A DNA stretch of 64,000 nucleotides, from the NCBI RefSeq assembly GCF_001039355.2, contig NW_019775891.1, positions 539,559 to 603,558 of the forward strand, in the 5' to 3' direction. Positions 35,580-48,399 of this stretch are shown piece by piece. This DNA comes from Lingula anatina (Eukaryota > Brachiopoda > Lingulata > Lingulida > Lingulidae). The number at the start of each line of letters is the position of its first letter. The first letter of the stretch is position 1. The notes beneath the pieces are model-generated. The model was not told where the DNA came from. It made no database searches and was given only the letters and a program-made list of their open reading frames with translations. Position numbers and translations under genes: made by a program.

Positions 35580-36700
35580 CATACTTGGGCTGAGCATTTC
35601 TAAGAAATGGAATATTGCTCAAACCAACAGTTGTTTACTTATCGCTATTTTGGACTTGGAAAGGGTTGGCAAATCAACGGTCTCCAATTATTTGATAAAG
35701 TGCATGCCTGTGTGGTACCTTTGCATCTAATAAGACTATTGGATAAAACCACAATGGACGTAAGGTGTCCTCCGTATGTTGCAAGTCTGGGCATAAATTT
35801 GAAGACCGATGTAGAGTGCCGGAGAAAAAGAAAGACGGTTTAAACATTTTACCACCTTGCTCCTCCAAGGCCATACCCTAGTGACGAGCATAGGCCTGCG
35901 TAACGGGATTAAGGTTGTAAATTGTTGGTTTGGTAAAAACGCGCATAGGTGAGTGAAGCAGAAATCGGCCGAGATTTGTGAGAGTTGCCAAATTTCATTA
36001 GCCCGGTGTGAACGTGGCATTGTGTTCTAACTTCGGAAATCCGTTCAACGACTTGCCGTAAAAAAAAAAAAAACTTGGAACTGTCGTAAGTCGAGGGCAT
36101 TCTAACCGTGGTTGTTCAGTTTGGACGGTGATACACTGTTCTGGAGACCCTGGAGAAGGACGGGTATGCTATGCAACGCACTCTCTGAAAAATATCAATT
36201 GTGTTGTGACAGTAATTATCACATTAATCGGGTTAATTCACAGGAGAGTCAAATAATAATTACATGCCTTTAAAGGGTGACCGCGTGCTCAATAACATTA
36301 GAGCCCAAGAGTTTAAGGAAGATGATTAATTTTGCATGTCAAATAGGACAATGAGATGCCACTAACTAAATAACTGCATTTCAAAAGACCGTTTAATCAA
36401 AACATGACTAATGAACGCAAATACCACATTTGATTTCATTGTTATAGATAGCTGAAGACCAAGTTATTAGAGTCAAACTATTATTTCAAATCCACATTAA
36501 GTATGTTTTGATTAAAACGTTTGATTACACTTAATTAAACTGCATAATTGAGGACGGTAAGATAATTATGTTGGATAACTTCTTGGCACGCGAACACGCT
36601 TATATTAATGTAATTCTTAAATGAGCCGTCAGTTTATGTACAGTCAATAATGAATATCTATGCTCTCACGCTACAGACAGTTATGTTCTATTTGTTTTCT
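35580..36700. other. Intergenic, no gene recognised
   Basis: AT-rich and unique-looking. Short open frames at 35607-35843 and 35736-36020 show no family signature. Confidence 0.5.
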
Positions 36701-36707
36701 TGCCACG

Positions 36708-36970
36708 TGTGACGACCGGATATGTCCGACAGGCCAGATATATCCTACGACCAGAGAAGGCCAGATATGTCCGACAAAAAAGAGCCAGATGTGTCCGACA
36801 GGCCAGATATGTCCGACAAAAAAGAGTCAGATGTGTCCGACAGGCCAGATATGTCCGACAAATAAGAGCCAGATGTGTCCGACAGGCCAGATATGTCCGA
36901 CAAAAAAGAGCCAGATGTGTCCGAGGTCATAGGGCATATCTGGCCTGTCGGACATATCGGGCCGTCACAC
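36708..36970. mobile_element. Foldback element with internal 42-bp repeats
   Basis: The left end TGTGACGACCGGATATGTCC and the right end, inverted, TGTGACGGCCCGATATGTCC form TIRs of about 34 bases, both continuing GACAGGCCAGATAT. The interior is about four units of 42 bp, each with two half-units (GCCAGATATGTCCGACAAAA and GCCAGATGTGTCCGACAG) that echo the TIR. No coding capacity beyond repeat-driven open frames. Confidence 0.8.
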
Positions 36971-39900
36971 CACGCCTATTTGAATAGCAACAAAACACCG
37001 TTTTAGATGCAAGTGTCCTGTACCCATTTAACCTGCAAAATCAACACTTTTTGCTAAAGTTAGCAAGATCAAGAAGTTGGAAAGGTAGTGGAACTTCTAT
37101 GTAACCACGGAATGAATCTGATGTTAATAGAATAAAATTTTAGACTGTGTGAAAGGTAACAAGCAGTTAGTTTTTTTTAAATATTTTACTATGGACTTAA
37201 TTGAACTAGTTTAAATTATTATTATTGTGACGTACTTTTGTGGTTCGACAATGAGAGTTAAACTTTCATATGGCAAACTCTTCATTTTAATAGAAATTCC
37301 AAAACCTACCTCGGTCATATCAATGTTTGGTCAGTAGTGCTTGTGACCACATCTAGCTACTATCAAGGCTCCCAAACGGCGAGGCATTCATTCGGACATG
37401 TTTCTCAGAGTTTGGTCTGGATTTGGTCTGGAATAACATTTCGGACAGAGCTTGGAAGAGTTGGTTCAGATCTGTTGGCTGGGCTAGCAAATGTATGGTC
37501 CATACATTCGGAAGGCGTTACTGCAAATCGCGTTTTCGAAAATCCCTCGTGTCAGTGTTGTATCTATTTCCATGCAGATTTGACCTTTGAGTACGCCATT
37601 TTACCTGTGGTCAGTTCAATATTGCATTCAAATGGTGAACTTTTTCTATGTAATGCTAAGTCATTAAAGAAATGGAAATTTTGTGAAAACATATGAAAAT
37701 TGACGGTGTATTAAGAGCGTCGTGGTCCTTTTAAAGTGTAAACTCGACATGTGCATATGAACTTGACCTCTTATGACTTCCAAACTATTTTAAATAAAGC
37801 CCCTAGCCGAGGGTGAGAGGGTTCGAACCCATCCACTTTTGTCGGGAAAAAGTACGAAATGGTTTCATGGTAAAAGGTCCACTCTTTCAGGGGATTCACC
37901 TACTCCCTATTTAAATTGGCTACTGACCTGCTTGTGTTTTTATTAAAAATGACACCTTTTACAAGTTTGTAAGTAACCCTGTTTTGATGATTCGCCTGTT
38001 TGAATAACTTACCCCTGTGTATTGTCGACCATTTTGGATTTTGGACTGAAAAGAGACATGGGATGTTTTTGAAAACTTTGTTAAGAAACCTTTGTTAATA
38101 GTTTTCCAACGTAAATAAAATCTTTCACTTGTTTATCGGACTGTTAAGGCAAATGCCCCAAACTTTTTTCGTAGGCAGCAGGTGCGGTGAATCCCCAAAT
38201 TTTCTGCTTTCCAGCAAATTGACTTGCTCGTCTTCTAACACGGTCGAGTTGAGAACCAGTGTAACTTTGAAACGCGGTTGAATAGTTGTGTCCATGACCG
38301 AAGCGTTTGATTCGACTTTTAGGGACAAAAGCATAATTAGAAACGATTGAGATAATTTTGTCAATGACTTCTTTGCACGCGAATTAACGAAGATCATCAA
38401 TTCGATTTCCTCCCACGTAATCCTTAAATGAATCGTCCCTAAAATTGCACGCAGTCTTCTTTAGATATAGATTAACGCATTCACATTAAAGACAGCTGCT
38501 GTGTGTAACAATGGCACAAACGGCCATACATGAGCAATGAACAGATCCATTCTGTGGCATTTTTAAAGCTTAAAAGCTTTTCTAATACGAAATTTTCATT
38601 ATCATATTTATTCATTAAAAAGTATAATGGCGAGCCGGTAAAATACGAGACTAAAGGCTGATAATTTAAAATTTGAGAAACGTAAGAAACTTTTTAAAAA
38701 CCACCGGGTGGAGAGGGCGTCGACCCAGTGCGGCCCAAACTTTTTGATCTCCGGTAAACTGCACTGCTCGTCTCATGATGCGTTTTAGCTGTGACCCGCG
38801 ATAAAACTTTAAAATGCAATTGGATAGTCGTTTCTATAATGTAATTGCAAAATAAAAGAAAAAGTGTTCATATATATCGACCCTTACGCCTCCAATAACG
38901 TTCTTAATGCCAGTGTTACTGCCACTTATACCTCCTCCTGATTGAATAACAACGTCGCGCACCTCATCCAAAGGCAATAAAGAAGTGGTAATATTGATGT
39001 TGATAGCCCATCGTAGGCTATTTGGATTATTTTAAGTGATTAAAAAATAGCGTGAGAGACTACCGCAGTAGTGAAATTATAGAGGAAACTTACCTTAACG
39101 GGTCGTTTTCGTTAGGTTTTAGCGAAGATTTTTATTCTACCTTTACTGGTATCATTTTTTCCATAATTGACGGTAAGTTCTTTATAGTTTTAAAATGTAT
39201 GGGAGGGCGGGATATGAAAAACGACCGCAGATTTCAATGGTTAAGTTGTGATAACGATAACTGAAAAGAAGCATACTTTAAAATGGTTATATGAGCTAAT
39301 GAAAATATTGTACAAGCACATTCGTCGTTTTCATGCTCTTCCAGCAGCCTAAATCAGAACACTCATTTTTATATCTTTTTAGTTTTCCGTGCGTGAATAC
39401 TTATGGGGATAAAAATATTCGTTCAGGATTTGGGGATTTAGCCTACTGTACATGTAACCTTATTAATGTGAACATGTTATATTTGCCAGAAACATCCAAA
39501 CTCATCAAAACGAGATCGAACCCTTCCTGTATTGGCTTTCATAGAGGTTTGCGTAAAATTGGGTAAACTGGTAGCATCTTATTTTCAGATAGAATATTTT
39601 TTAAATTAAAGGTGTGTGATACTGTAAGTTGTCATATATGCGTTTGTATTGTTGACGTACATTTACGAGCCTGACTATTTCGAGGAAGAAAACCTAACGC
39701 CGTGGAGGTGCAGAAGTCTCAGTGCGTGCCACCAAACTTGGAGACAATATAAATTGCCCAGTGGTTCACTACTGCAGTGCCCACTTACGCACAATGCGAT
39801 CGATCCGCCGCACCACAAGTGCGCACGCAATATTGAAAACAAATCCCGTAAGATTGTACTACGATAATATTTCTGTTCAACAGGGTAAACAATTATTACT

Positions 39901-40110
39901 TATCAACCCACACATGCCCATTGAACGCGGGGTATCAGTTTCGTTTGTATAATACATGCCATTACCTCAATACGTAGGTCCTAGGGAGCATTAAAACATC
40001 AAAACAGTGTATTTGAGGGTTCATTGTTGATAACGGACAGAGCCTAGATGACGCAGTGATAAGGTAAGTACCCTAATTCTTCTTTTACAGGGGTAGTTGA
40101 AATGCTTAGT
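36971..40110. other. Intergenic, no gene recognised
   Basis: No exon with flanking splice sites and a recognisable product on either strand. Confidence 0.5.
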
Positions 40111-40113
40111 ACT

Positions 40114-40117
40114 GCGC

Positions 40118-40148
<31 letters not shown>

Positions 40149-40158
40149 AGAGAGAGAG
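40114..40158. repeat. Compound (GC)n(GT)n(GA)n microsatellite
   Basis: About ten GC dinucleotides run into about eight GT units and then GA units. Alternating purine-pyrimidine sequence of this type can adopt Z-DNA. Confidence 0.9.
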
Positions 40159-40159
40159 G

Positions 40160-41310
40160 TGGGGGAGAAGAATGAGAGGATGATGTAGCTTTTGTCATGA
40201 AGCCAACAATTTTAAGAGGGATTTTTAAAAAATATTTATAGAGTGGAGTTTTTTACTCCTTTAGTTGGCCCAATCTAGGAGATAACATAGAGCCTACACC
40301 AGATCAAATTATGATGAAGTGTCGACCTTTTCCGGCAAAGGGCGTTTTTTAAACCTCCTAACCTTTGCATCGAGACCCTTTTATGTTTTATATGGACTTT
40401 TCCTGTATTCTTTTCACGTATGTCCCCATAGGATAATCAGGTACATTGGTGTTCGGTATAAGACACGCAAAAAACTGATAGGAAATATGTCAATAGGGTT
40501 AAGAGGTTTCCAGAGGGCTAACATTTCGTTAAAAAAAGAAAAATATTACATGAAGATATGACCTTGTAATGTTACATTATTGGAAACAAACCTGCATATC
40601 TATGAGATTAATTGGAGTTAACTGCGCCATTTAGTTTTGTCACCATTGCGCCCGCAGAAAGAAAAAAAAAGCCTGCTGTATAAATATTACATTTGATGTT
40701 GGCCACTGGTGTTGACCGTGATTGTGTTTGAGAAAAAAGAACATTCATGTTAAGCATCCTTGTATATACATGTAGTACTGTCACCTGTACTGTTCTAACC
40801 GGAGGATCCAACTAATTTCTTATTCTCTCTCTGTATTATTCATGCTGGTTAAACGATCCATGCGTAACGTCACCCAATGTCTTTCGTGTATGACAGAGCA
40901 GTAGTGATAAATTTAATGAGATACATATAACGTTACAGCACATGGTATAACGCACCTGCGTGGCTTTTCAGAATTGATCAGTGTAAAGTGAGGAGGCTTC
41001 AAAAACGTTAAGAGCAATGGTGTATAATACTAAGGCAGTAGCCCAGTATCGCAAAATTGGTTAGCTGGAACTTTTCCCCGTTTTTTTATTTTGCTATAGA
41101 ATACATCTTCTCTTTAGTGTAAAACGTTGAGAGATTAACTTCCAGTTATTAACGCACCTCTCTGAGTTAGTTCTTCGGAATATCTTAATAATTTCAACAA
41201 GAAAGGGAAATCTCTGTGTGTATGTGAACTCCATGCTCGCGTAAAGCTGTTGGGTCGAACCCCACTAGTCCGGTGTCATTTACCTGTAGAGACCGGTTTC
41301 CATTGATTTG
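40160..41310. other. Intergenic, no gene recognised
   Basis: AT-rich, no supported feature. Confidence 0.5.
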
Positions 41311-41312
41311 TA

Positions 41313-41396
41313 GAGGTAAGCCTCAGATATGGCCTGTTCTCTGGTGCTAGGACATATCCGGCCTGTCGGACATATCGGGTCGTCGCAAAGGTCCTA
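41313..41396. mobile_element. Internally deleted copy of the 36.7-kb foldback element
   Basis: GGACATATCCGGCCTGTCGG then ACATATCGGGTCGTCGC matches the right TIR of the element at 36708-36970. A degenerate inverse (CTCAGATATGGCCTG) lies at its left. The internal repeats are missing. Confidence 0.6.
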
Positions 41397-44300
41397 GCAT
41401 GAAATATTATGTGACAGAACGTTTTACTTCCTTTCACAAGTTCTCTATAGTTATTTGGCCATTTCGAGCGCGGAGACAACATTTAGGTGAACCTCGGCCA
41501 GGAACAATGTACTACACGTAGTTTCGAAAAAGAAGGCAGCGATTGTTCAAATTGCGTTGACTATCCATGAGTAAAATCAGTATTAACACTATTATTATGA
41601 GTGGTAATCATAGTTAAAACACATGTATTTGTCATCTGTGAGGCAGCTGCCTAGAAAAATATCTGTAGTTGGTTCACATTTGACAGCTTTTTGAGATAAC
41701 GAAGTTGCAAAAAAAAAAAAATAAATCGCAAAAATCTGTAATAATATTCTGCCATGTTATTTCCCGGAAGACCATATGCGAAATCAGATATGTCTGCGAG
41801 TGAACGACAGCCTTGTCATTTAATTGTTATAATTGCATCTGGGAACGCAAGTTTTCCGAAAAAGCCGCAGGACGGCTAGCTGCGATACCCTGCACTGTAT
41901 GTGGGTTTGCATGGTACCGCTGCGAGTACCATGAAAAACCAAGTGGAGTCAAACTGCCAACAGAGGAGTGTACGCCAACAGTCCAATGTAAAACAGATAA
42001 TTATTCCCAGGAAGATTCTTGAAATCCAGATTGATGTGAAATAAATCATCTTATTAACAAAATGGTGCCACTTACGGTAATTCACATTCTCAATACATGG
42101 CACCATCTACACAAATGACCTAATAAAAAGTAATACTATAAATACTGCAGATCAGCAAAGATGGGTGAACATTATCAAGATACTTCTGTTTTGATAAAGA
42201 AGTATTAACTCCTTAAGCTTTTAGAACAAAATACCCAAATTTCTTACGTTTTATAGATGGATATTAATGTAGTGCATCTTCAATCAAGGAAAATAGGCAC
42301 TTAAGATAGTGTAACTCGGTTTGTGTAGAAATTGAATAATAGCGTAAATATTGTCTTCACCTTAATGTGTTTCATTAGTGTAGCTTTCCTTTCTTTATAT
42401 ACGTTCAACGACAGACGATCGAAGTGTTAATTACTAAAACACAATTATAACAGTAAACGATACGAGTTTCACGCGTCGTAAGAAAGATCACTCAAGTTGA
42501 ATTCAATTATAACGGTACCTAATCGAATTCGGTTAATTATTTTCAGTGAATCCAAGATTTCTGAAGGACACAAACGTTATTTATACATCCAGTCTGCTTT
42601 GCTATTGCTGCCATTGTCTTAGGCTCCCACCCAGTCTGTGACTAGCTTGATAAAAACCACTGAAAGCAGACGACATGATCTTTATTACTGCAGCAGAAAT
42701 CAAGTTATCCTATCCCAGAAGTCTCCTTTTCTTAAATTTAAAAGATTATGGTTATTTAATGTCTCCAGCAATATGACATGTAATTGCTTAAAGGTGCACA
42801 ATGAGCGTAAATCTTTTGTGCAGCAATTTGTTTCTAAACATCAACACTTAAGCCTTTAAAAATCCAAAACCGGTAAAAAAGCATGAACCATATATCTGTT
42901 TTTCAGTTGTAAGTTTCTAATGTTTGAGTCACTCTCGTCACGGATGCTAAAGACTCTCGGTTTATCGTTGTGACGGTAGAAATAAACACTAAAACATTGA
43001 AAGTAGGTTTAACCTCATGTTTTTTAAAAGTGTTTGATTTTATGCTGAAATTTAAAAGAAATTTATCTGGTTTTGCTAAATAGAGATCGCATTGTATGTC
43101 TATCAATGGTCTTCTTCTTTTGGATGCACATGCATGCCTGATTTGATAAAATAGATTCTAGGTGAGAGCTCTCTTCCAAAAGCAGCCCCTCTTTAACTGT
43201 GAGCAATTTTAGGAGTTTTTTAGTGCGTTTATACCTCATGAAGAGAAAAAGAGGCTCTTGACGTTCCATGTTTGTTACTTTCCTTCAATGGTAACCGGAC
43301 TTCTAGAGTTCCAATATAGGTTTCCTTTCTTGGAGATGATAATCGTTTTTTGTTTCATCGTTTATCTATTATCATATAGTAAGTGCTTCTTAACAAATTT
43401 CTATTTTTCGATCTATTTATTGAAGTGCTTTGTTTGTTTATTTTATTAAATAGGACTGGCGGTACGATATTATTAGTACAGTTGTACACGTGTAGGGATG
43501 TACAATAAATTGGAGCTGTTAATGTTGTTGACATAAAACAATAAACGAGAATTCGTGGGCGGTGGTATTTGTTCACCCAGTCTTCACATGTCTGGTGTTC
43601 TTTATATTTGAGATACGATTGTTATAGTGACTGCTTTACAATGGCGAAATCAACAACGCCAAAAGGCTTACCATCTATTTACATTATAATTTACGTGCGT
43701 CAACGTCTGAGAATCAATGGGACTAATACTAAATTGAGGAAACACAAACGGAATGGAGTTCACTTCACGATGGCTGTTGTTTTATTATTGTTAACAATAT
43801 AGAGAAAATGCGGAAAATGGATTGGAAAATGTCAGCATTGTTTTACTGTGACTAACAAAACTGATAAACTGGAATGAACCACGGACGTTTGGTAGATAAG
43901 TGCAGGTGGCCATACTTCACATAATGTTAACTTGACTAAAAGGATTTATTAATGGACAGAAGTAATTGATTATAGACACAGGTTTGTGATCTGGACAAGT
44001 ATGAAGTGAAAGACATTTTTGAGAATTTGGCGTATAATAAACACTTACATTTAAATGGGTGCAATACTGTAAACTGCAGCATATTTCTCTTCATTTCTGA
44101 AAGTTTTCTTAGCTATCCTAAGTCAACAATATAATTACATAACTCTAACGCACCATTAACAAGGCTAAACAAGGCTGAACTTTTCAACTTAATCTTTGTG
44201 TAGCTTTCCAGTTAGCCTTCTGTAGGGTGCACTTTGATTTCTTTTATTTCTAAAGATTCTTTTCTATTATAAGATATGAAAAATATCAAGATTGTACAAT

Positions 44301-44450
44301 ACATGGGATATTCATGATCAGTGTTTGCAGCATTGCTGTTTTTTAAAATAATCAGCGCAAGTGTTTTGGCGATTAAATTTATTAAAAACAAAGCACCTCG
44401 AACAGAGCCTGCAACTTTGAGCTACTGACAGCTTAGCTCTGACATCGTTA
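41397..44450. other. Intergenic, no confident gene
   Basis: One Cys-rich open frame (41813-42022, with a C-x2-C and later Cys residues) has no proper ATG and no clear splice partners. Otherwise nothing was recognised. Confidence 0.4.
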
Positions 44451-44454
44451 GGAT

Positions 44455-44620
44455 GGGGTTTACACCCTTGAAGCCTACCCTCTACCAAGACCAAAGATTT
44501 TGTTTTTTTCACCAGATATTCACAGATACGTGTCTAGTTATATAATACGTTTTTTTTGCATTGTGAGTCAAAGAAAAGTGCACTTAAAATCTACTAGAGA
44601 GTACTTGAAGCCTAGGTGAA
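44455..44620. mobile_element. MITE family B, copy 3
   Basis: GGGTTTACACCCTTGAAGCC and CCTACCCTCTACCAAGACCA correspond to the inverted right end of copy 1. They are followed by the shared core CACCAGATATTCACAGATAC and a degenerate right end (GAGAGTACTTGAAGCC). Confidence 0.5.
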
Positions 44621-47600
44621 GTGATGTCTGCGACGTCGGTAGCTGAGCTCATAATACACAGTCTGCGCCGGATTGAATGGCGTCAGATAATCAGTGAATC
44701 CATTTTTAATTGCTAAAGATGTGCGGGCAGTGCGGGAATGATAAAGTTATAATAATGACCACAATGTGTTTAAGGCAGAAAAATCTTTTGCTCCCCTACA
44801 TCTACCAAAATTTCATTCTTTTTGGATATTGCCATGACAAATAGGAAAAACTGGTTTCCATATCCCAAGCGACTGGAAAACATGTAATTGATGAATCCAA
44901 TGAGACCTGTAATTAATCTACTGCTATCTTGTATCACAATGAGATTGTGTTTGGTCAAGCGCTGTCAAAAGAGAGACAGCAGTTTAATTAGATATACTAC
45001 TCTGAACGATAAAATAACATTTCAGATGCATTATATTTCCAATGGAATAATACACAAAATGATGAATGAATAATCCAATTAAAGCCGCAGATGAATGGCA
45101 ACTATCTTAACAAAATGTATAGAGGATCATTGTAGGAGATAGGTCATTAGAATGTTGTGATACCGAAGACGAATTTCGAAGTGATTATTTTTACAATAAC
45201 TAGACATCTGATGTATGATGCTCTTAAGTAAATTGACTACCGAATCTTATACAAGCATAGCTAAATCTAGATAGACATCGAAATATTGGAGGCAATATTT
45301 TCAATACGAGCTGTTGATTAAAAAATGATGATTTTCTTTTCTAGCAGATCAAATGACAGTCAAGAAAGAGTCAATTTGTTTTTGGTGTAAGGTTAAGTAA
45401 ATTGGACATGTAATTTCCTACACATAAATCAGATCGCTTCTCATCCGAACCAGTACAAATTATTTTATATGCCATCCGAACCAATGAAATCAATTTACCA
45501 ACATTTTGAAATCATAAATTTAATCAAAAATAGCCATTTTCTATTTTGATCCTATGCAATTTCGCATGCAGTTCTGCTCTCTCAATAAATATCTTTGATT
45601 GGAAGCAGGGTTTGTTTTCCATCGGAAATTTTCTCAAGTGCGTGACAGTTTAAATAATAACATCAGCCTTTTTCTTTTGAATATTCCATTCTTCAACAAT
45701 TGGATCGACTTAATTACACCCACTACGTTCCAGACAGGGACGTGTCTCCACCGGACTTTATTGAACGTGAGCTCAGGGGAAAATTCAGCAGTCCACAGCT
45801 TCTCAAAATGAGTCGGAACCTCAAGTATATTAACGTTACTATTCCCAAGGGTACCGTTTAACTGGACTTAACGAAGCATTGAGTTAAGCAATTTCGCTTC
45901 ATCTCAATCAAATTAATGGGATCACGCAATATCAATCAGCGAGTGGCCGAGATTTAGGAGAACTTGGAGTAGTGGGACGCTTTAGAGACGATCTTCGTTA
46001 TCACAAGTCGCGTTTACATCAAACATGGGCCGATCTTTCTTTGTAAGAAGTCTGGCCAGGGCATTGTTTCAGAATATCACATCCCTTAGTTCTATAAATA
46101 AGAATGTTATGTCATCCCAATCAGCAATTTTGCATTTTTGGTAATCACCTTTGAAAAATTAAGTATTTCAAATGAAAATAACAGCAGCTTTAAATATATA
46201 AATAAAAGACGGAATTATAATATTCTTTGCTTCTCTGGACATTCCAAAATATCCAATCTTTGCAGCATTGATAAAAATTGTTTACTTCCAGCGTGACATA
46301 CTGGTTGGCCATGTCGGAGTGGGAATTGATAATTGCGTTATTTTGTAATAGAAAATGCCCCGCTTATGAAATTGTGTACCCTGTATTGTGACTACATGTC
46401 CACATGCTCAGCAATATCTTGAAGACATTCAGCAACGGTACCATTTTCCTTCTTTGTATACCTCATTAAGCCCCGATTATGTATAATAATTGAAGCGCGT
46501 TATGTAATCAAACCAAAAAAGGTGCATTGCATTACTGAGACAATGAAAACAAATGGCGCTACATTCTACAGTTATAATGTCATATATCAATACAGTACGC
46601 ACATCTGTTGCATTTTATCTTAATTATTCTGGAATCTGTGCTTGCCAATCGACCACATGGCCTTTCATAGATGACTACCCGCCGAAATATTCTCTTAAGA
46701 GATAATTACAAAAGCGTACTTAAAAAAAGCAATCGACTAACTTTGTATGTCGGAATAGATTCATAATGAGCCATTGGTAAGTATGGGAACATGTCGTTTA
46801 TCCCAGGAAAATCCGTTTTACGGAACTTTTCCCGCCAAAACAAAGAGTTGTCATCCCTTAAACAGCACTTAGCATTTTTGCAGGATAAGTTGACCCTGTG
46901 AAACAACGGACAGACACAGCAGGCGGTACTGCATTACCATTGGCTTTATGACAATAAACTTGGATTTGGTCAATTTAATAAACGTACAGTATATGGTCAT
47001 TTAAATAAGCGTACATATATGAAGTGTCATAGGTAGGCCAATTATAGGGAAGCAACATGGATGGAACTTGTTGCTGAGTAGACTAATATCCAAGCTGTTG
47101 CTCTGCGGGCCCTTTCAGAATGTCTGCACCAATAATGTCTACAATCAATCAATTTTACGACATCAAACTGGGCATTGTTCTCCAAAGCCTTTGGCCGAGC
47201 AATTCTGAACACATAGTCCTATTGTACGAATACGGCCGACTGAAAAGTAATCATATATTTTCTGATTCTCTTTCCCAGAATCACCTTTACGTGCTGGGTG
47301 GAGAGTACCTAGGAATCCTCTGGGTTCAACACAGGATTTTGCTATCAAAACATCTTCATACTCATTGGCTTAAAAGAGTCCAAACTGTTACGGTGACAGC
47401 ACATGTCATTATCGTTGGTTGAACAAAAATCTGTCGCATCGTGTTATAATAAATATAAACAAGACATTCGTTTCCATGGTTTCCATAAGACAACGCGTCT
47501 TCTCTTTTTGTTTAACGTGCTTCAATTGTTGTAAAGGATCAGACCGTAACGAGTCATATAAAGAATGAAAAATGGCATCATTGCTGCAAACCTTTAAAAT

Positions 47601-48350
47601 ACGACCGAGCACATGCATTTACAATAAAGGTTACACAATTTCCTAAGCGGTGCATTTTTTATTACAAAGTAACACAATTATCAATTCCCACTCCAACCTA
47701 GACTTGTACAAAATGTACCAGCATGTAAATTTGGAAATAAGCCATCTTTTTTTATTGACATACGGTGAGAATACAGTGTGGCACATCCGGTTACGTTTAG
47801 TCGTTTGCTATAAGTCCATGCTATGTACATATTCAGTAAAACTATCTCTAACATTTTGCCACAGGTATTAGGGACATAATACTTAAAACCATAAAGGTAA
47901 GTTTTATTTATTATATGCTTAAATCTAATTCGAATTATTCCAGCTGCAGCAAAAACGAACGCCTTTGCCGTATTTCACACTCTTCATTGCACCCTTGGCG
48001 CTTGCATATCACAGTGTGTTGTGACTCTAAACCGACGTCTGACTTATTTAATTCATAAAACACTTCAGGTGATGCAATGGCACAGGAGCACCGTAGAACT
48101 AATTTGAAATGGTTCATTTTATTCGTCAATTTGAATGCATAATACATTAGTAAAAGGCTAGCCATAGTATTAGTATGCGCCGGGACAATGAGTTAGCTGA
48201 GCCAAGATTTTTTCATTAAGGTTATAAATATATATGATAAAGGCACCAATTACCGTTCCTTAGAATATTTTTGAATTGTATTCATTGGTATGGAACTTAT
48301 GAATAAGCTACATGATACAGTATGGAAACGACTAACCTGCGGTGCCCATT
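44621..48350. other. Intergenic, no gene recognised
   Basis: AT-rich. Open frames are short and lack family motifs. Confidence 0.5.
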
Positions 48351-48354
48351 TCTG

Positions 48355-48356
<2 letters not shown>

Positions 48357-48388
<32 letters not shown>
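48357..48388. repeat. (AG)n microsatellite
   Basis: About fifteen AG units. Confidence 0.95.
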
Positions 48389-48393
<5 letters not shown>

Positions 48394-48399
48394 CAGAGA

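Noticed and set aside
36660-36987. Open frames of repeated CPTGQI/RYVRQ-type units on both strands
   Set aside because: They follow from tandem repeats whose length is a multiple of three within a foldback element.
37820-37860. GGGTTCGAACCC resembling a tRNA T-arm
   Set aside because: No acceptor stem, D-arm or anticodon arm can be folded around it.
41813-42022. Cys-rich 69-codon frame
   Set aside because: The start is TTG, there is no supporting acceptor or neighbouring exon, and no known zinc-binding family fits.
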